Assembly (NCBI RefSeq): GCF_002443255.2 | Contig: NW_019211457.1 | Location: forward strand, 27,594,220-27,658,219 | Direction of reading: 5' to 3' | Length of the DNA: 64,000 bases | Origin: Varroa destructor | Lineage: Eukaryota > Arthropoda > Arachnida > Mesostigmata > Varroidae | Shown here: positions 38,700 through 50,109 of the stretch, piece by piece | How the letters are laid out: each line of letters opens with the position of its first letter | Position numbering within the stretch: the stretch's first letter is position 1 | Made by a program: the position numbers and the translations under genes | The notes under the pieces: model-generated | What the model saw: the letters and a program-made list of their open reading frames with translations, nothing else | Told to the model about the DNA's origin: nothing | The model's database searches: none

Positions 38700-39819
38700 T
38701 CTTTTTTATATAACGGACAGCCAAGATCCTTCGCTCATTACGAACATAGAGCAACCATTGAGTTCCTGTGATTCGTCTAAGAAAAAAAGTAATCCAGAGA
38801 CGAAAGGTAGCCGAAAAAAGAAATGCTGTTTTAGAAAAAAATTACATAAATAAAACTAATCAACGATAATTATGCAGGAAGAAAGAAACCGATAAAAGGG
38901 TTGGAGGTTAAAAATCGTTCGTTTTACATAAGCATCTAGTACGTCATCGAATCGTGTTTTTGCTGCGCCTTTAACGAATTTGTGATTCATAGTTTTTCTA
39001 TCGAAATGCATCTTTGTATTGGATGAATAGAGGCATAGGGAACAGAGAAGACACGCGGACCTACCATTGCCCTGATCAACTTCGATCATCCACTGTCGAG
39101 CTACCCATGGGGGCCGCTTGAGACCGCAGCTTCGCAACCTACCTCACAACTTCTAGTCTCCCTAGCTTGAATCTCCAACTGCATATGCTGGTCGTTTCGC
39201 TAACTGGCCAGGTAGAACTTCGCGTCATCAAATGAATGCGCAATCCCTTGACTTTGGCACAAATTCAAGCAATGCTGGCTGTACATGGCTCAACGATACT
39301 GTTCTAGTTCTTATTTTGACTACATACATCGTGGTTATTGGGTTGATTGTTTTCATAATGGCCAGTAGCGTTTTCTTGTCTCATTTGCTTGCTTAGATAC
39401 GCTTGTGTACACGTGCTGACTATCTTGCTTTGCTCACCTCAGAATAAGCTGGTGCCTCTCTGCCACCAACAGCGGTGTAATGTAAAAGCAGACCTTTTTG
39501 TGCGAGCGACGCGCGAACGAACGAAGAAACGAACGGACAACCAACATGTCTACGATCCACCTCTGTGGTAGTGATTCTTCAGCAGCTACTGCAGCCGTTA
39601 GTCTAATAGCAGGCCACAGGCTTCTCTTCGCCCTCCGAAGATGACGATGACGGCCTTCTGTTCGGTAGCACTTCTGCGTCAGCATCAAGCATCAGCAGCA
39701 TCCACAACATTAGCAGACGGCAGTAGGAGCGTTTCGCCATCATCAGCCGGCCGAAACATGAATACCTACGCGTATAGGAACGTGTTACTGTGGTTGTTGT
39801 TGAGGTGGATGTTGTTATT

Positions 39820-39855
<36 letters not shown>

Positions 39856-42800
39856 GCTGCTGCTGCTGCTGCTGTTGCTGTTGTTGTTGTTGCCGTTGTT
39901 GTTGTTGATGCTGCTGCTGCTGCTGCTGTTGTTGTTGTTGTTGGCTACGGTTGCGCTCGACGCTCGCTTCATGTTGTTTTCCTTGCCCCCTCTTGGTGAG
40001 TCTATCACCTACCGGATGATCATTCGCCTTCTTATGGGACGTCTCAAGTGGCCCCTTCGAATGGCAGAAATACCAGTGGCAGACACAACGACAGTAGCAG
40101 AACGAGGCCACTGCTGAGAATATATGTTTTATATACGTGTGTATAGACCCTTATTGTCTGTACACTGTTCGTCCGAGTTTGTGAGCGAATCGTTCTGATG
40201 GTTGTAGTAGATGTGCCACTCCTGGTACGGGCGATCCTTCCGCCATCTATGGAGCACGCAAATCAAGTGTCCACAGCAAAGCTGTCCCCATGATGCAGTG
40301 TTGGTCTCAACTTGTCTGCGTCTCCTACCCTATAAACGCACCAGAAGTACCAATTAGGACTGGTGAATCGTGTAAGCGTGAATAGAGAGTTCATTCTGTG
40401 GAGGGAAATTTAAAGAAGGACAAGATCTAGAACCACTTAGATGAAGATGGGAAACCCCTGCCCAATTCGTGCAAACGAAGACGAGTTAAAAGACCTAAAC
40501 CCATCATCCATGCTTGGTGGCCAAGTCTGCAGAGAGAAACATCATCGCACAGTCGAAGAGAATGAGATAACAGAAACTGATGGAAGACCGGCCATAACAA
40601 TAACAACGACCGTTCGCAGCCATCGGCAACGTTACCTGGATTGGGTCATCTCAAACCCATTGTTGCGGATAGACCTGAGAGACTGGCCATGAGAAAGCCT
40701 GCCATGATAGGAAATACGATAGAAAAGGAAGATGGTAGTGGGTAACTGTAAGAAAGATTATGGTTTTGGTACTTTTGGGGCTTTGAAGGTCTTGATGATG
40801 ACGATCATATCATTCTCGAGGCTTCCCGAACTTAGCTTCGTTTTTCTTTTTTTTTGATGACCTTCGAACCGGCGCTGTATTATCATTTGAGTTGTATTGT
40901 AACTACCTTTCTCGCGACGACATGGCCGGGGATTTTCCTAAATCTAAATTTCTTATGCCAAGTCGTAGTCATGCCAGCTTACTGGTGCTACCTATGCGGT
41001 GCTTATGAATTGTAGAATCTACGATACATTTGTTCAAATTTGTTGATAGTCTGCGAACGATACGGGTGTTTTTTTTTTACTTTTAAACTCCATATATACC
41101 CCGTATAGATGTTCTTCGAGTTATTACTTTAACTCGTAGAAGTACGACTGTTACTTCGCCTTTGATTTCAAATTTATAAAAACACAGTTGAAAAAAAAAT
41201 TACACATTCCGTGTGCCTTCACTTCATCAGAATTATCTAGTTCGCCCAAATCAAATTTCAACCTTTCAGCCTCTTGTTTGTACATTTTTAATGGCTTTAC
41301 AATCATAAAGAAAGAATGGTATTCTATAACCTGAAGAGGAAAGCTATATTTTTGAAATTGCGCGCTTGTTTTATAACTGAGATCATTTTCACCCAGGCAT
41401 CTCAAATCCCTTGTAATGTATATTGCAGCGAAGTTTGGTTAATCCGATTTAATAAAATATGGGCCTCTGTTCTCTAGCTAGTTACCAATGAAGCAATTAA
41501 AAGCTTTTGCTTAAAATTAGATTCAAACATCTACCGCTTGTAAGATTGGTCCTACTGGGTGTGAAAATTATTGCTTTTGTTACTAGTTATTGTTTAAAGC
41601 AACACACAACATTCAAATCAAGTACCTAAAAATATCAATAAATTATAGAAATACTTGTTATAGTTACGGAAAATTGAATTTTCGATGAAAAAAATTGTAT
41701 TAGAAGCGTCTCTCAGAAAATGTGAATCTGAGGGGATTTGGTGACCATCCTAGAACGGGCGGTTCAGCCTAATTTGCCGCACGGATATGCAGGCCTAATG
41801 GCGTCTGCCCTGTACAATTTTCAGCAAAGAGCACTCACTCGAAACTCAGATTGGGCATTGAATTAGCAAGACAGTACGCCAGTGAAGTGTCGAGCTAAAC
41901 GTGCAACCGGAACACGAAATTTATGAAGGCATTAAAACAGAGCATTCTCCTTTAATATTATTGGAAATCCTATACATTCGTAACGAAATGTTTCGCCCAC
42001 GTGTCGCCTGCCCCCGCCTTCCTCTAATTTTGCTCTTTAAGGTGCTTTGACGCCTCAGCTCCGCCTTTAGCATTTCCTTTGTTTCACTTAGTGAGATCTG
42101 TGGGGTTGCCTTTGCTCAGTACTCCAGCGAGAAATATGTAGATCTCTTGGAAATCCTTTAAAGGCCTTCCGTCTACGAGACCCTCCTACTCGCTCCGAAT
42201 AATCGCGTTTCATCTTTGTTTCGTTTTGTTATTTTTTTTACCTGCTCTACCTTAGGTATAGTACGATTCCTGAAACCGCGACCGAGGGTTCTTCTTTAAG
42301 CCGAACACCAAATAATCTCAGCAACTAAGCCATATCCAATAAAACCAATGGTGAACCGCGTGGAGTGCTAACCACCAACATTTACTTCTTGAATTATGAC
42401 TCTAAATTACAGCCGTATCGAAGATCAACGAACTGCTTGCACACAACCGCAACGATGGGATCGTTTACAGAAGACACCATGTTACAAATCGAATACACTT
42501 GGATTCACATAGAACGGACAACGATAGTATAACAGCCCTATGGCAAAAAAAACATACGCAGAGCGGCCAGGACTACATTAATGTAGAAAGTTTCACTGCT
42601 CCGTTATTCTCTTCCTTTTCGTGAGTGTCATCTTTTTATAACTATTATTCAGGCCGTTGTCGGATTTTTTGCCAACTCGAACGACGAATTCCACAACAAT
42701 ATCGCTGCCGTCTTGTGGTACCGTCTCCATATACAAGCTCTTCGTTCGTGCGATTTTTCGCAGGAGCTAAAATTGACGCATTCCAAACGACATCGCTAGC

Positions 42801-42880
42801 AGAATAACCTCCGAGTGACAGCGACCAAGCAGATCGATCGGGGTACGAACACTTTGGTTTTAGTCAAAAAGCCAGGAAGC
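38700..42880. other. No supportable gene; long CAA/CAG tract inside
   Basis: Apart from the trinucleotide tract at 39.8 kb, only short open frames occur. A plus-strand frame 40441-40692 has hydrophilic composition and GT-rich sequence after it, but no good acceptor. I leave it uncalled. Confidence 0.5.
39791..39950. repeat. Long TTG/CTG (CAA/CAG) trinucleotide tract
   Basis: About 160 bases of TTG and CTG units on the plus strand, with interruptions (gaggtggat, ccg, atg). All overlapping frames stay open across it: polyleucine and polyvaline/alanine on plus, polyglutamine and polyasparagine/serine on minus. The glutamine frame hits TAA at about 39818. The long open frames are therefore products of the repeat and not evidence of a gene. 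Confidence 0.95.
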
Positions 42881-43064
42881 GAATCACCTGAATCTTTCTA
42901 GTGCAGGCCTCATTACTGTACCTTTTAGCTTTTTCGTTCGCCTCCTGCATCTCTTGCGCTTTTTCTAAATATGCAAGGACGAAATGCTGCCACTATCAGA
43001 GCAGTCTAGCTTACACACATCAGCACACAGCAAGCTCATCCCCAAAGCAAAATTCCGCGCGCTT

Positions 43065-43185
43065 CACAGCATCAGCAGCAGCCGCAGTAGCAACAACAAC
43101 AATAACAACCTCGGCAGCAATAACAGAAGCAACAGAAACAGCATCAGAAGCAAGACCAACAGCATCCCCTACACAGCAAGTGCCA
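43065..43185. repeat. Imperfect CAR-rich low-complexity tract
   Basis: The plus strand is dominated by CAG, CAA and AAC units with frequent interruptions, including stop codons in the glutamine frame. It lies about 0.9 kb upstream of the signal-peptide exon at 44065 and could be part of a 5' untranslated region. Confidence 0.75.
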
Positions 43186-44064
43186 CAGACCAGCACTCAT
43201 ATCAACAGTGGCAGGTTGATACCGCCTGTACTAACTTGCTGTACCTGTAGCGTTTCTCTTCGATTTTTCATCCTCTTCGGCAGCTTCGAGCTACTCAGTC
43301 CGCTTCTCGACTGTTGCTAGTTCTGATGCTGCTGCCGCCGCAGCTGCCGCTGGTGCTAGAGCTGCCGCAGTCACGACGACATCGCTTCAGCAAAGTGAGG
43401 CGGGTCGCCGCTGCTTTCAGCCGGTTCCCTTTCTCTGAGCATGCCAGGCGCCAGATCGCGCTGTGCCGTCGACAGGGGTGGACGTCCGCTGCTGTGAAGC
43501 AGACATTAACTACGAAGAGAATACGATTGAATCACCCACAACGAGGAATAGGCTGTACAGCCTGGCAGAACAAGCATTGTTTATCAACAGTATCATGTTA
43601 GGTTGCTGGATCAGTAGGTCATTATGAATAACAACCTGTTGCTCCTGAGCACCTGACTATCTAAATGGCCCAAGATCGACAAGGGTAACTAACGCTTATA
43701 CAACAACGCCTTGGATTTGATTTGGTGCGATTATCGTTCAATTGGGATTTTACGTTCAAGTTAGAGAGTGCTTTGGAGGGGTCATTACTGGAGTGTGCCT
43801 TGTGTGTAAAGTACGTTTAGAGATTATATCGAGTGGATTGTTCGTAAATTTTGGTTTATCGTGTTTGTTATCCAACGCGTTGGTAAAGCCACTGTGCCCT
43901 TCCGCCAAAGGATTTCAAAGAAGGATTCGCTCCTACTAAGGAGAATGTGGTGCTAAGGATACACTCCCTATTTTGGAATCGTTCATCGGCGAAGAGTCGA
44001 GACACTTACGGTGGAGCCACGAAACAACCCGACGGAGCGGAGAATCCGTCGAGACACGTCGAAG

Positions 44065-44122
44065 ATGTTAATACTAGCGTTGGGCACCGTGCTTTACGCC
44101 ACCCTAGCTGTCACTTCACCAG
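44065..44122 (+). CDS. Candidate first coding exon: signal peptide (model A)
   Basis: ATG at 44065, preceded by gtcgaag (purine at -3), opens MLILALGTVLYATLAVTSP. This is a compact hydrophobic stretch fitting a cleavable signal peptide. The frame reaches a good donor CCAG|GTAACG, and the exon would end at 44122 in phase 1, the usual phase joining signal peptides to extracellular domains. Upstream, 43.2-44.0 kb is GC-richer and could be 5' untranslated sequence. Without splicing, the frame continues to 44361 as a 99-residue protein with two cysteines; that tail has AT-rich third positions like the surrounding non-coding DNA and runs up to a SINE. I favour the spliced model. The mature protein cannot be identified. 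Confidence 0.4.
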
Positions 44123-44364
44123 GTAACGCTCAAAGTTGTCAGAGATTCGATCATCGTTATATTTTCATAGAATTATTTGATGATGCCCACAAAGAGGCAA
44201 AAAAAAAAGCAAACGAGCAGGCTCTTCCGCATGCCAGCCTTGATAAATTAATAAAAATAACCTGTTACGTAGACAGTTTATTTACGGACAGACACGACGT
44301 GGGCGCACAAAAAATCATACTTTACCCTATAATTAGCAGTATATTACATCTACTCTCTTAGGTT

Positions 44365-44508
44365 GGCTCTCTACCGTTAGGTTGCCTCCCAGCAGAAAAC
44401 GAACCGTCCTTTCTCTACCTATGCCCGGGTTAGAATCTAGACCACAACGTGTCCCTAAGATTAGGGGGCAAATATATACGCCACTAAGCTGTCGCGGCGT
44501 TTTCATTT
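44365..44508 (-). repeat. tRNA-derived SINE, copy 3
   Basis: On the minus strand an A-box-like block (GACAGCTTAGTGGCG, 44493-44479) is followed by GGTCTAGATTCTAACCCGGG (44443-44424, B-box-like). After that come GGACGGTTCGTTTTCTGCTG and GGGAGGCAACC, shared with copy 1. The copy starts just after the open frame read through from the 44065 exon. No tail or target-site duplication is obvious. Confidence 0.65.
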
Positions 44509-44519
44509 ACTAAGAGGTA

Positions 44520-47500
44520 TATATAGAACTTGTAACACCCGGTGCAGTACTCTACAAGTTCAGTGTAAGATTAGGGCTCCATTAACCAATAAATTACGTA
44601 CAATTGCTTCGTTTTTCCATATTTTAATCCTTAAGGCCGAGAGCGAGTTTCAAACCCTACTCGACGCGGACCTGTTTAAAATATTGGAAAAATTGTCATT
44701 GCTTTTAAAATACGTCATTTGCATTATCATGTCACGTCATAAGCGGATGCGCTTAGGTACCGCTTCCTTTCGAAATGCCTATTAGGTCCAGACAGAGAGT
44801 GAACGGCAGACAGGCATACATTTCAATACGAACAAGTCCCCAACGGTATCTTGGCGATGTCCAGCCAGTGGCTTCCTGAGACCTACTTTGCAAAAATAAA
44901 GGAGAAATAAGCAATACGATACGTGACGCGTATCGTTGTTCGTTTTATTTCTTACAAAAATCCTTGCAGACGCGTTATCCACTTATCCACCATGTATGAG
45001 AGCACGTAGCATTGAGTTTCTTCACGAAGCAATAGCATTCAAAAATCTGTATCACATTTAGTCATCGTTATTGCGGCGCCAAGTTTCGGTTAACTCATCT
45101 CGCCCGCTGGCCACCATTTGCTTGTCTGTCTGTCACCCCTCACTATCAGCTTCACGGAAATTGACGGTTACATGCCTAATATATGATCAGTCTGTGCATC
45201 GTCCGATTGACATTCAATATATATTTATAGATAGTACGTTTCGTCTGTTTTCGATTGTATCAAGGAACAAAATTTTACCGCTGTAGCTATTGTATTGCGC
45301 CACGAGCGACTAGTCAGTAGCGATTAGAGAAACGTTTTATACATTTTGGTCCTGCCGGTCGATGATATTATATACGACGGCCTCGTTTTTGCCACCAGAG
45401 ATTATTATGGGTTAATCGGCGTCAACTGTTGTTGGACGCTACCAATGAATGGTTCGTAATTTCATTAATGCACACATTCTGTACATTCTATGACGTTACG
45501 CCACTACCAAGAACACTTATTACCATCCAACGTCGACGATGTCTGCATGCGAGAAACTTGTATCGTGTTTGACTGCCGCTGGTCATATTCAGTTAACTGT
45601 TGCTAAATATATTTTACCAGCGCACATTTATCTAAACGTGTAAAAGACTTTGCATACGTTCGTAGTGACTTTTAGCCAGGCTGTACACAGACTGTACCGG
45701 TCACGTATGCACGCACATCTTTCTAGCGTTTGGGCCAACTTGACTGTCTCATGCTACAAGCCTCGCTTCTCAACCTGTCGTTACCATGGAACATACAATT
45801 GCCCCTGGCTCAAGGGCTTACACTGTGCGACAGGTGTGATTAAATCCAGAACAGGAAACTATTTCACATACCGTTCCAGTACGTCGTTCGCTGGCTGGCG
45901 ACTGAATGTTATGAACGCGCCAACTGTAAAATCTGACTGCACTGCTAAGCTAAATATAGCGGAGCGGCATTTATCGCGATGAGCTACGTTGGTATATACT
46001 ATGTCCGTCGTTACACTAGCGACTCCTGACGGCTGACGTTTTCTGCGCGCGCCTCGATACGTTCTTCGTCGAAAGATTTGTCGCCAGCTGCTAGCCAACC
46101 GACAAACAGCTAGAACTGGCTTCTAACAACTGTTTGTTGAAAAAATTTTTCGAAACAAGTACGAGTACTGCTATTATTATAGTGTCCACAGCAGTAAAGT
46201 TGACGATGACTAGACAGCGAAAGCCCTCTCATAGTTACACTGGACTGTTATTGCTTGCTATATCTTCACAGTAAGCGCTTCATCACTGGATGCGTTCTGA
46301 AGCCTACGTAGTCGCCGGTGGTCTGGCTGTTACTAACGTTCGATCATATTATAGAGTAAATCTGTTAGCAATCTCCGATCGCCAAGTAGAATTTTGAGTT
46401 ATCCTTGGAAGACCGCAGATTAGATGGATACGTCCGTTCGTTTTCAATCACTTTTAGTGATGCGGCACACGAACTGAGATGCCTATCCTAAACTTTTCGA
46501 TCCCGCCACATCTGCATGCGGTCACGGTGATGACGATGACGATGAGTGAGAAGGATGGTGCGTTCACTGGAAGTGGTTCTGAAAGCGGTAGCGCAAAGTT
46601 TTCCATAATGTCTAGCTCAACTTAACGCGGAATAACGTGCAAGCAACTTTCTCGATGGTAGCCTTTACCCGTCGGTAGCGTAATATTGGCATCTGTCGTT
46701 GTTTGCCATTCGACTGTCCTCTCAATGATCGCTTTTCCATAGCAATAGGCGGAACGGAGACACAACCTCACTCATTCGAGACGCGACGAACCAACAGATC
46801 AACTATAAAGTAGTCGTTTTCGTACCACAGTTGCTCGGAAAATATGTACATACATTATAGGTATTGACTGATAATTTTTTTTTTGTAAGGCGTTTCATTT
46901 TTGTAGTGTTTTTAATGATAGTACAGTAGATAAGTAGATCGTGTCTATCGTTGCGAAATACTTGTTGTATGTAGATGCTCCGCATATAGTAATGAAACTG
47001 TGTGTGTATACATAGATAGATCGATATATTATCACAGAATGAAAGATATATATGTCACAGCGAGAACCATTCACGGTTACCGCGAATCATCGGCTTCGAT
47101 TCTATCGGATGTTACGTAATTTACGAATAGGCAGTAGCTAGAATATGTACCTTACGTTTGAACAGCGAGCGGTATTTAAGTTGAACGCTTTCATTGTTTG
47201 AAAAGTCATCATTGAACCCATTTTAAACGACGATAAAATGAAGCGTCTGTGAAAACAAATCAGGAATGGAAACGAAGTCGTTTAATGTAGTTTGAGCAAA
47301 GTTGTTGAACGCAAAAATCTTTGCTTTTTAGTGTTTACTTGATCGGAGTGGGTTCACTCCTGTCTACTGCCGTTGGCAGATATAGTAGTGATCTGATTGT
47401 CTTTCATTACATAAAATTTAGGGTCTCGCTAACAGTTTCGAGGACCCGAACCAGCGTTAGTGTTATCATCGCTCGCTATATAAATAAACGAAAGCGAGGA

Positions 47501-49900
47501 AGCTGGATCATATTCAGACTTACCCGACCAAGCGTTCATTAAGGAATTATTAATTATATAGGAGATCGCTTGAAATTCGAGAATGACCAAGCGCATTGTA
47601 AAGGACACTAATCGAAAGTAATATCACTGATCTGTATAGGTGTACAAACTGATAATAAGCATCGATATGTTGATGACTCGGTGCAATAGCCAGAGAAAAC
47701 CTATCGCACGATAGGGCGGCATTTCGCAGGGTACCTCGCTCCGTGAGCAAGCACCTCACAGAGCATTTCACGATTTTCTCGGAGCCGTCCCGTTTTGGCG
47801 CACCTTCTAGCAGCACCCCTTCCTGCTTGCTCGAACGAAGATTAATGAGCGTCGAATAGCTCCAAGTATGCTCTTCTGACGTTTTGAAATTAGTCTTTGC
47901 GATTGGTTAAAGTTTGAGGCAGCCAACACGACTAGCGGTTCCACTAGCTATCATGCGTTTAGCATTATAGATAGAGAGAAAGGGCAAAACAGGATCGACT
48001 TAAATAGCACTTACGAGTAGTTTACACATCATCTTAATAGTTCTCATTTCTTTTTGTGGCCTGGACCTAGAGAGTTACAAGATGAAGGCACTAGCTGCCC
48101 CCACCAGCGAAATGCTCTTTCACTGGAACCTACCCGGCAAAGACTTAGAAACAGGAGTGGCGCCCGAAAGCGAGCTAAAGAATAGGAAAGCTGTTTCTGT
48201 ACTAACAGGCATCTGCTGCTATCGTTTTCGAGGGTTTGTGACTTCGCAGTGCCTCGTGGCTGGCCGTTTACACACCCCATCAGATGAACGACGCTTTAGG
48301 CTGAGCAAGAGGGTAGAATCAATCGTGAACAGAAAACAACTGAACGAGCCGGTTCATGTCGCCATTCATGTTCGACGTATGGTGAAAAGCTCGAGATATA
48401 TTGGACCTTTTCGTCCCAGAGACTTCAATGGTGGTGACAATAACTACTGACCAAAACTCCTGAGTAGTCCGGAGGACCATGGCTTGTAGCGTCGTTTAGA
48501 GGCCAACCTCTACTTTGAACCAACAATTTTCAATACTTACGCCGCATAAAGCAGCGCCTATGTAGAAGTTAGTTCCCATTGTTGTATACACTAGACATCT
48601 AGATCGATCGCGCTGGTTAAGGCTTGTACGATACGGCTGACGTGTTTTCGGGGCACCAGCCTCTGTTAACAACGTTCGTTGAGATCAGGTGAGACCAAAG
48701 CAGCTTCGGTTGAAGCTTGCGGTGTCGCTTGTATTTGTGTTGCCCTGAAGGGCAGAACAATCGAAGCAGTCAGCCCAGAAGCGTCCTTCCCCTACTAGAC
48801 GCTTCTGCCGTGCCTCATACCATATGTTCGCTTAGCGTTTAGTGCCTGTTACGGCACTTCAGAGTGAAAGAGTTCCAAGTGTTCAGGGCATTTGGACGGT
48901 GTACGGCGCCACCATAGACCGTATCATATGCCTTGTGGTTTCTCTTTCATAATCTCCTCTTTTACACACTTTTATTCTATTATATTTTGAGGCGCTGAAG
49001 TGTTTGAAAAGCTCTGCAGTCTCAGTTCTCCGCTTGGCTGGTTACCAGCATGGCATTGATCTCTCTTCTCCAAAATGATTTATCTTACTAAGCACGTGCG
49101 CTTTTCAGAAGCTTTCGGCGCAACCAGGGCAGATCGACGTGGTAAAAGAAAGGGCAGATGCGAACTTCGTTTGCTTCGCTGAAGTTGCTTAACGAACTCT
49201 CCGACTCCTGCCGTTTCCTTCGACTCCTGCCGTTTCCTTCGAAACCATTAAGCTGCTACTGGTTACTGTAACTTCTGCTACCTTTAATATCAATATTTGT
49301 TCATACCGCCGAACGGCCAAACGCGCCTCACCAATGGAGTGTCAAGTTATGATATCTTCCCGCCAACAATTAGGCGATTTGATGATTTTCCCTTAAATAG
49401 GCACATTTGTTGTTGTTAAGCCGGCTGCCGCCATTTGCGGTGCCGCGTTGTGTGCACCTCTGCTCATTTTGTTTATAAACGACACCACTTTCACCGATAG
49501 CTACCTGCATCTCGGTTATAGTTAATAACGTTAATAGCAAATAACGTTTACGATAATCTAAAGAATCGCGTTGGTCGTGTTACAGCTGTTGTCGTTGGTA
49601 TCGGGGAATGCGGCTTATGGTAAAAATGCGGATCAGTCGTTTCTGGGTTGGGCTCGTTGGACGCCAGCTCAACCTGCTCATTGGCTGACTGGCCTACTAA
49701 TAGGCCATCCAGCAAAACCAGAGAGCTATTAGCCAGCCATATAACTCGTCCAGTCTGGCTGGCTTGGAGCTAATGACGTAAGATAATTTTTATAATGTAC
49801 TGATAATGAGTAGTCTGGTGGGGCAGAGTAACTGGCACGAAAGATTAACATGAGAAGATGGAATAGGGGTGAAGATCAAACTGTTTTTTTATTGTCCTAT
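44520..49900. other. No supportable gene
   Basis: Open frames at 45650-45982 and 48082-48450 on the plus strand are the longest here; neither has recognised motifs, and the first has no good ATG context. A 19-bp tandem duplication lies at 49202, and a 10-bp inverted repeat (cagaagcgtc/gacgcttctg) at 48776-48807. Nothing else is supportable. Confidence 0.5.
49202..49239. repeat. Tandem duplication of a 19-bp unit
   Basis: The unit cgactcctgccgtttcctt occurs twice head to tail and begins a third time (cg). The copies are identical, implying a recent slip. Confidence 0.9.
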
Positions 49901-49927
49901 TGCTGAGCTGTGTAATAGTCAACGCAG

Positions 49928-50101
49928 CAGTACTAGAGTCGCGGTCATCTGCATCTAGTTTTGCTGAAGGGCAACTAGCTGTTGATCATGATAATGAGGA
50001 AAGATGTGCGAAAAAGGCAAAAGATAAACTGAACGAAAATGAACATTGGACGTCGTACCAGGACACTCCTTTGCCCTCGGAACCGACAGCTAGGACGAAA
50101 G
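49928..50101 (+). CDS. Candidate internal exon, phase 1-1
   Basis: A T-rich tract (tgttttttttattgtcct) leads to tandem acceptors in caacgcagcag (NAGNAG). From there a frame runs 58 codons to ACGAAAG|GTGAAA, a plausible donor. Both boundaries fall in phase 1, so the exon is symmetrical and could be skipped or included without changing frame. The peptide is hydrophilic and charged, including AVDHDNEERCAKKAKDKLNE and PLPSEPTARTK, with a single cysteine. This composition suits a linker or propeptide. It would read in frame from the phase-1 signal-peptide exon at 44065. I recognise no family. Confidence 0.35.
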
Positions 50102-50109
50102 GTGAAACA

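Noticed and set aside
39641..40117. 158-codon open frame with a polyleucine run
   Set aside because: Openness is explained by the TTG/CTG repeat; flanks lack coding signals.
48082..48450. 122-codon plus-strand frame with ATG
   Set aside because: No motif, codon bias or splice signals; could be chance.
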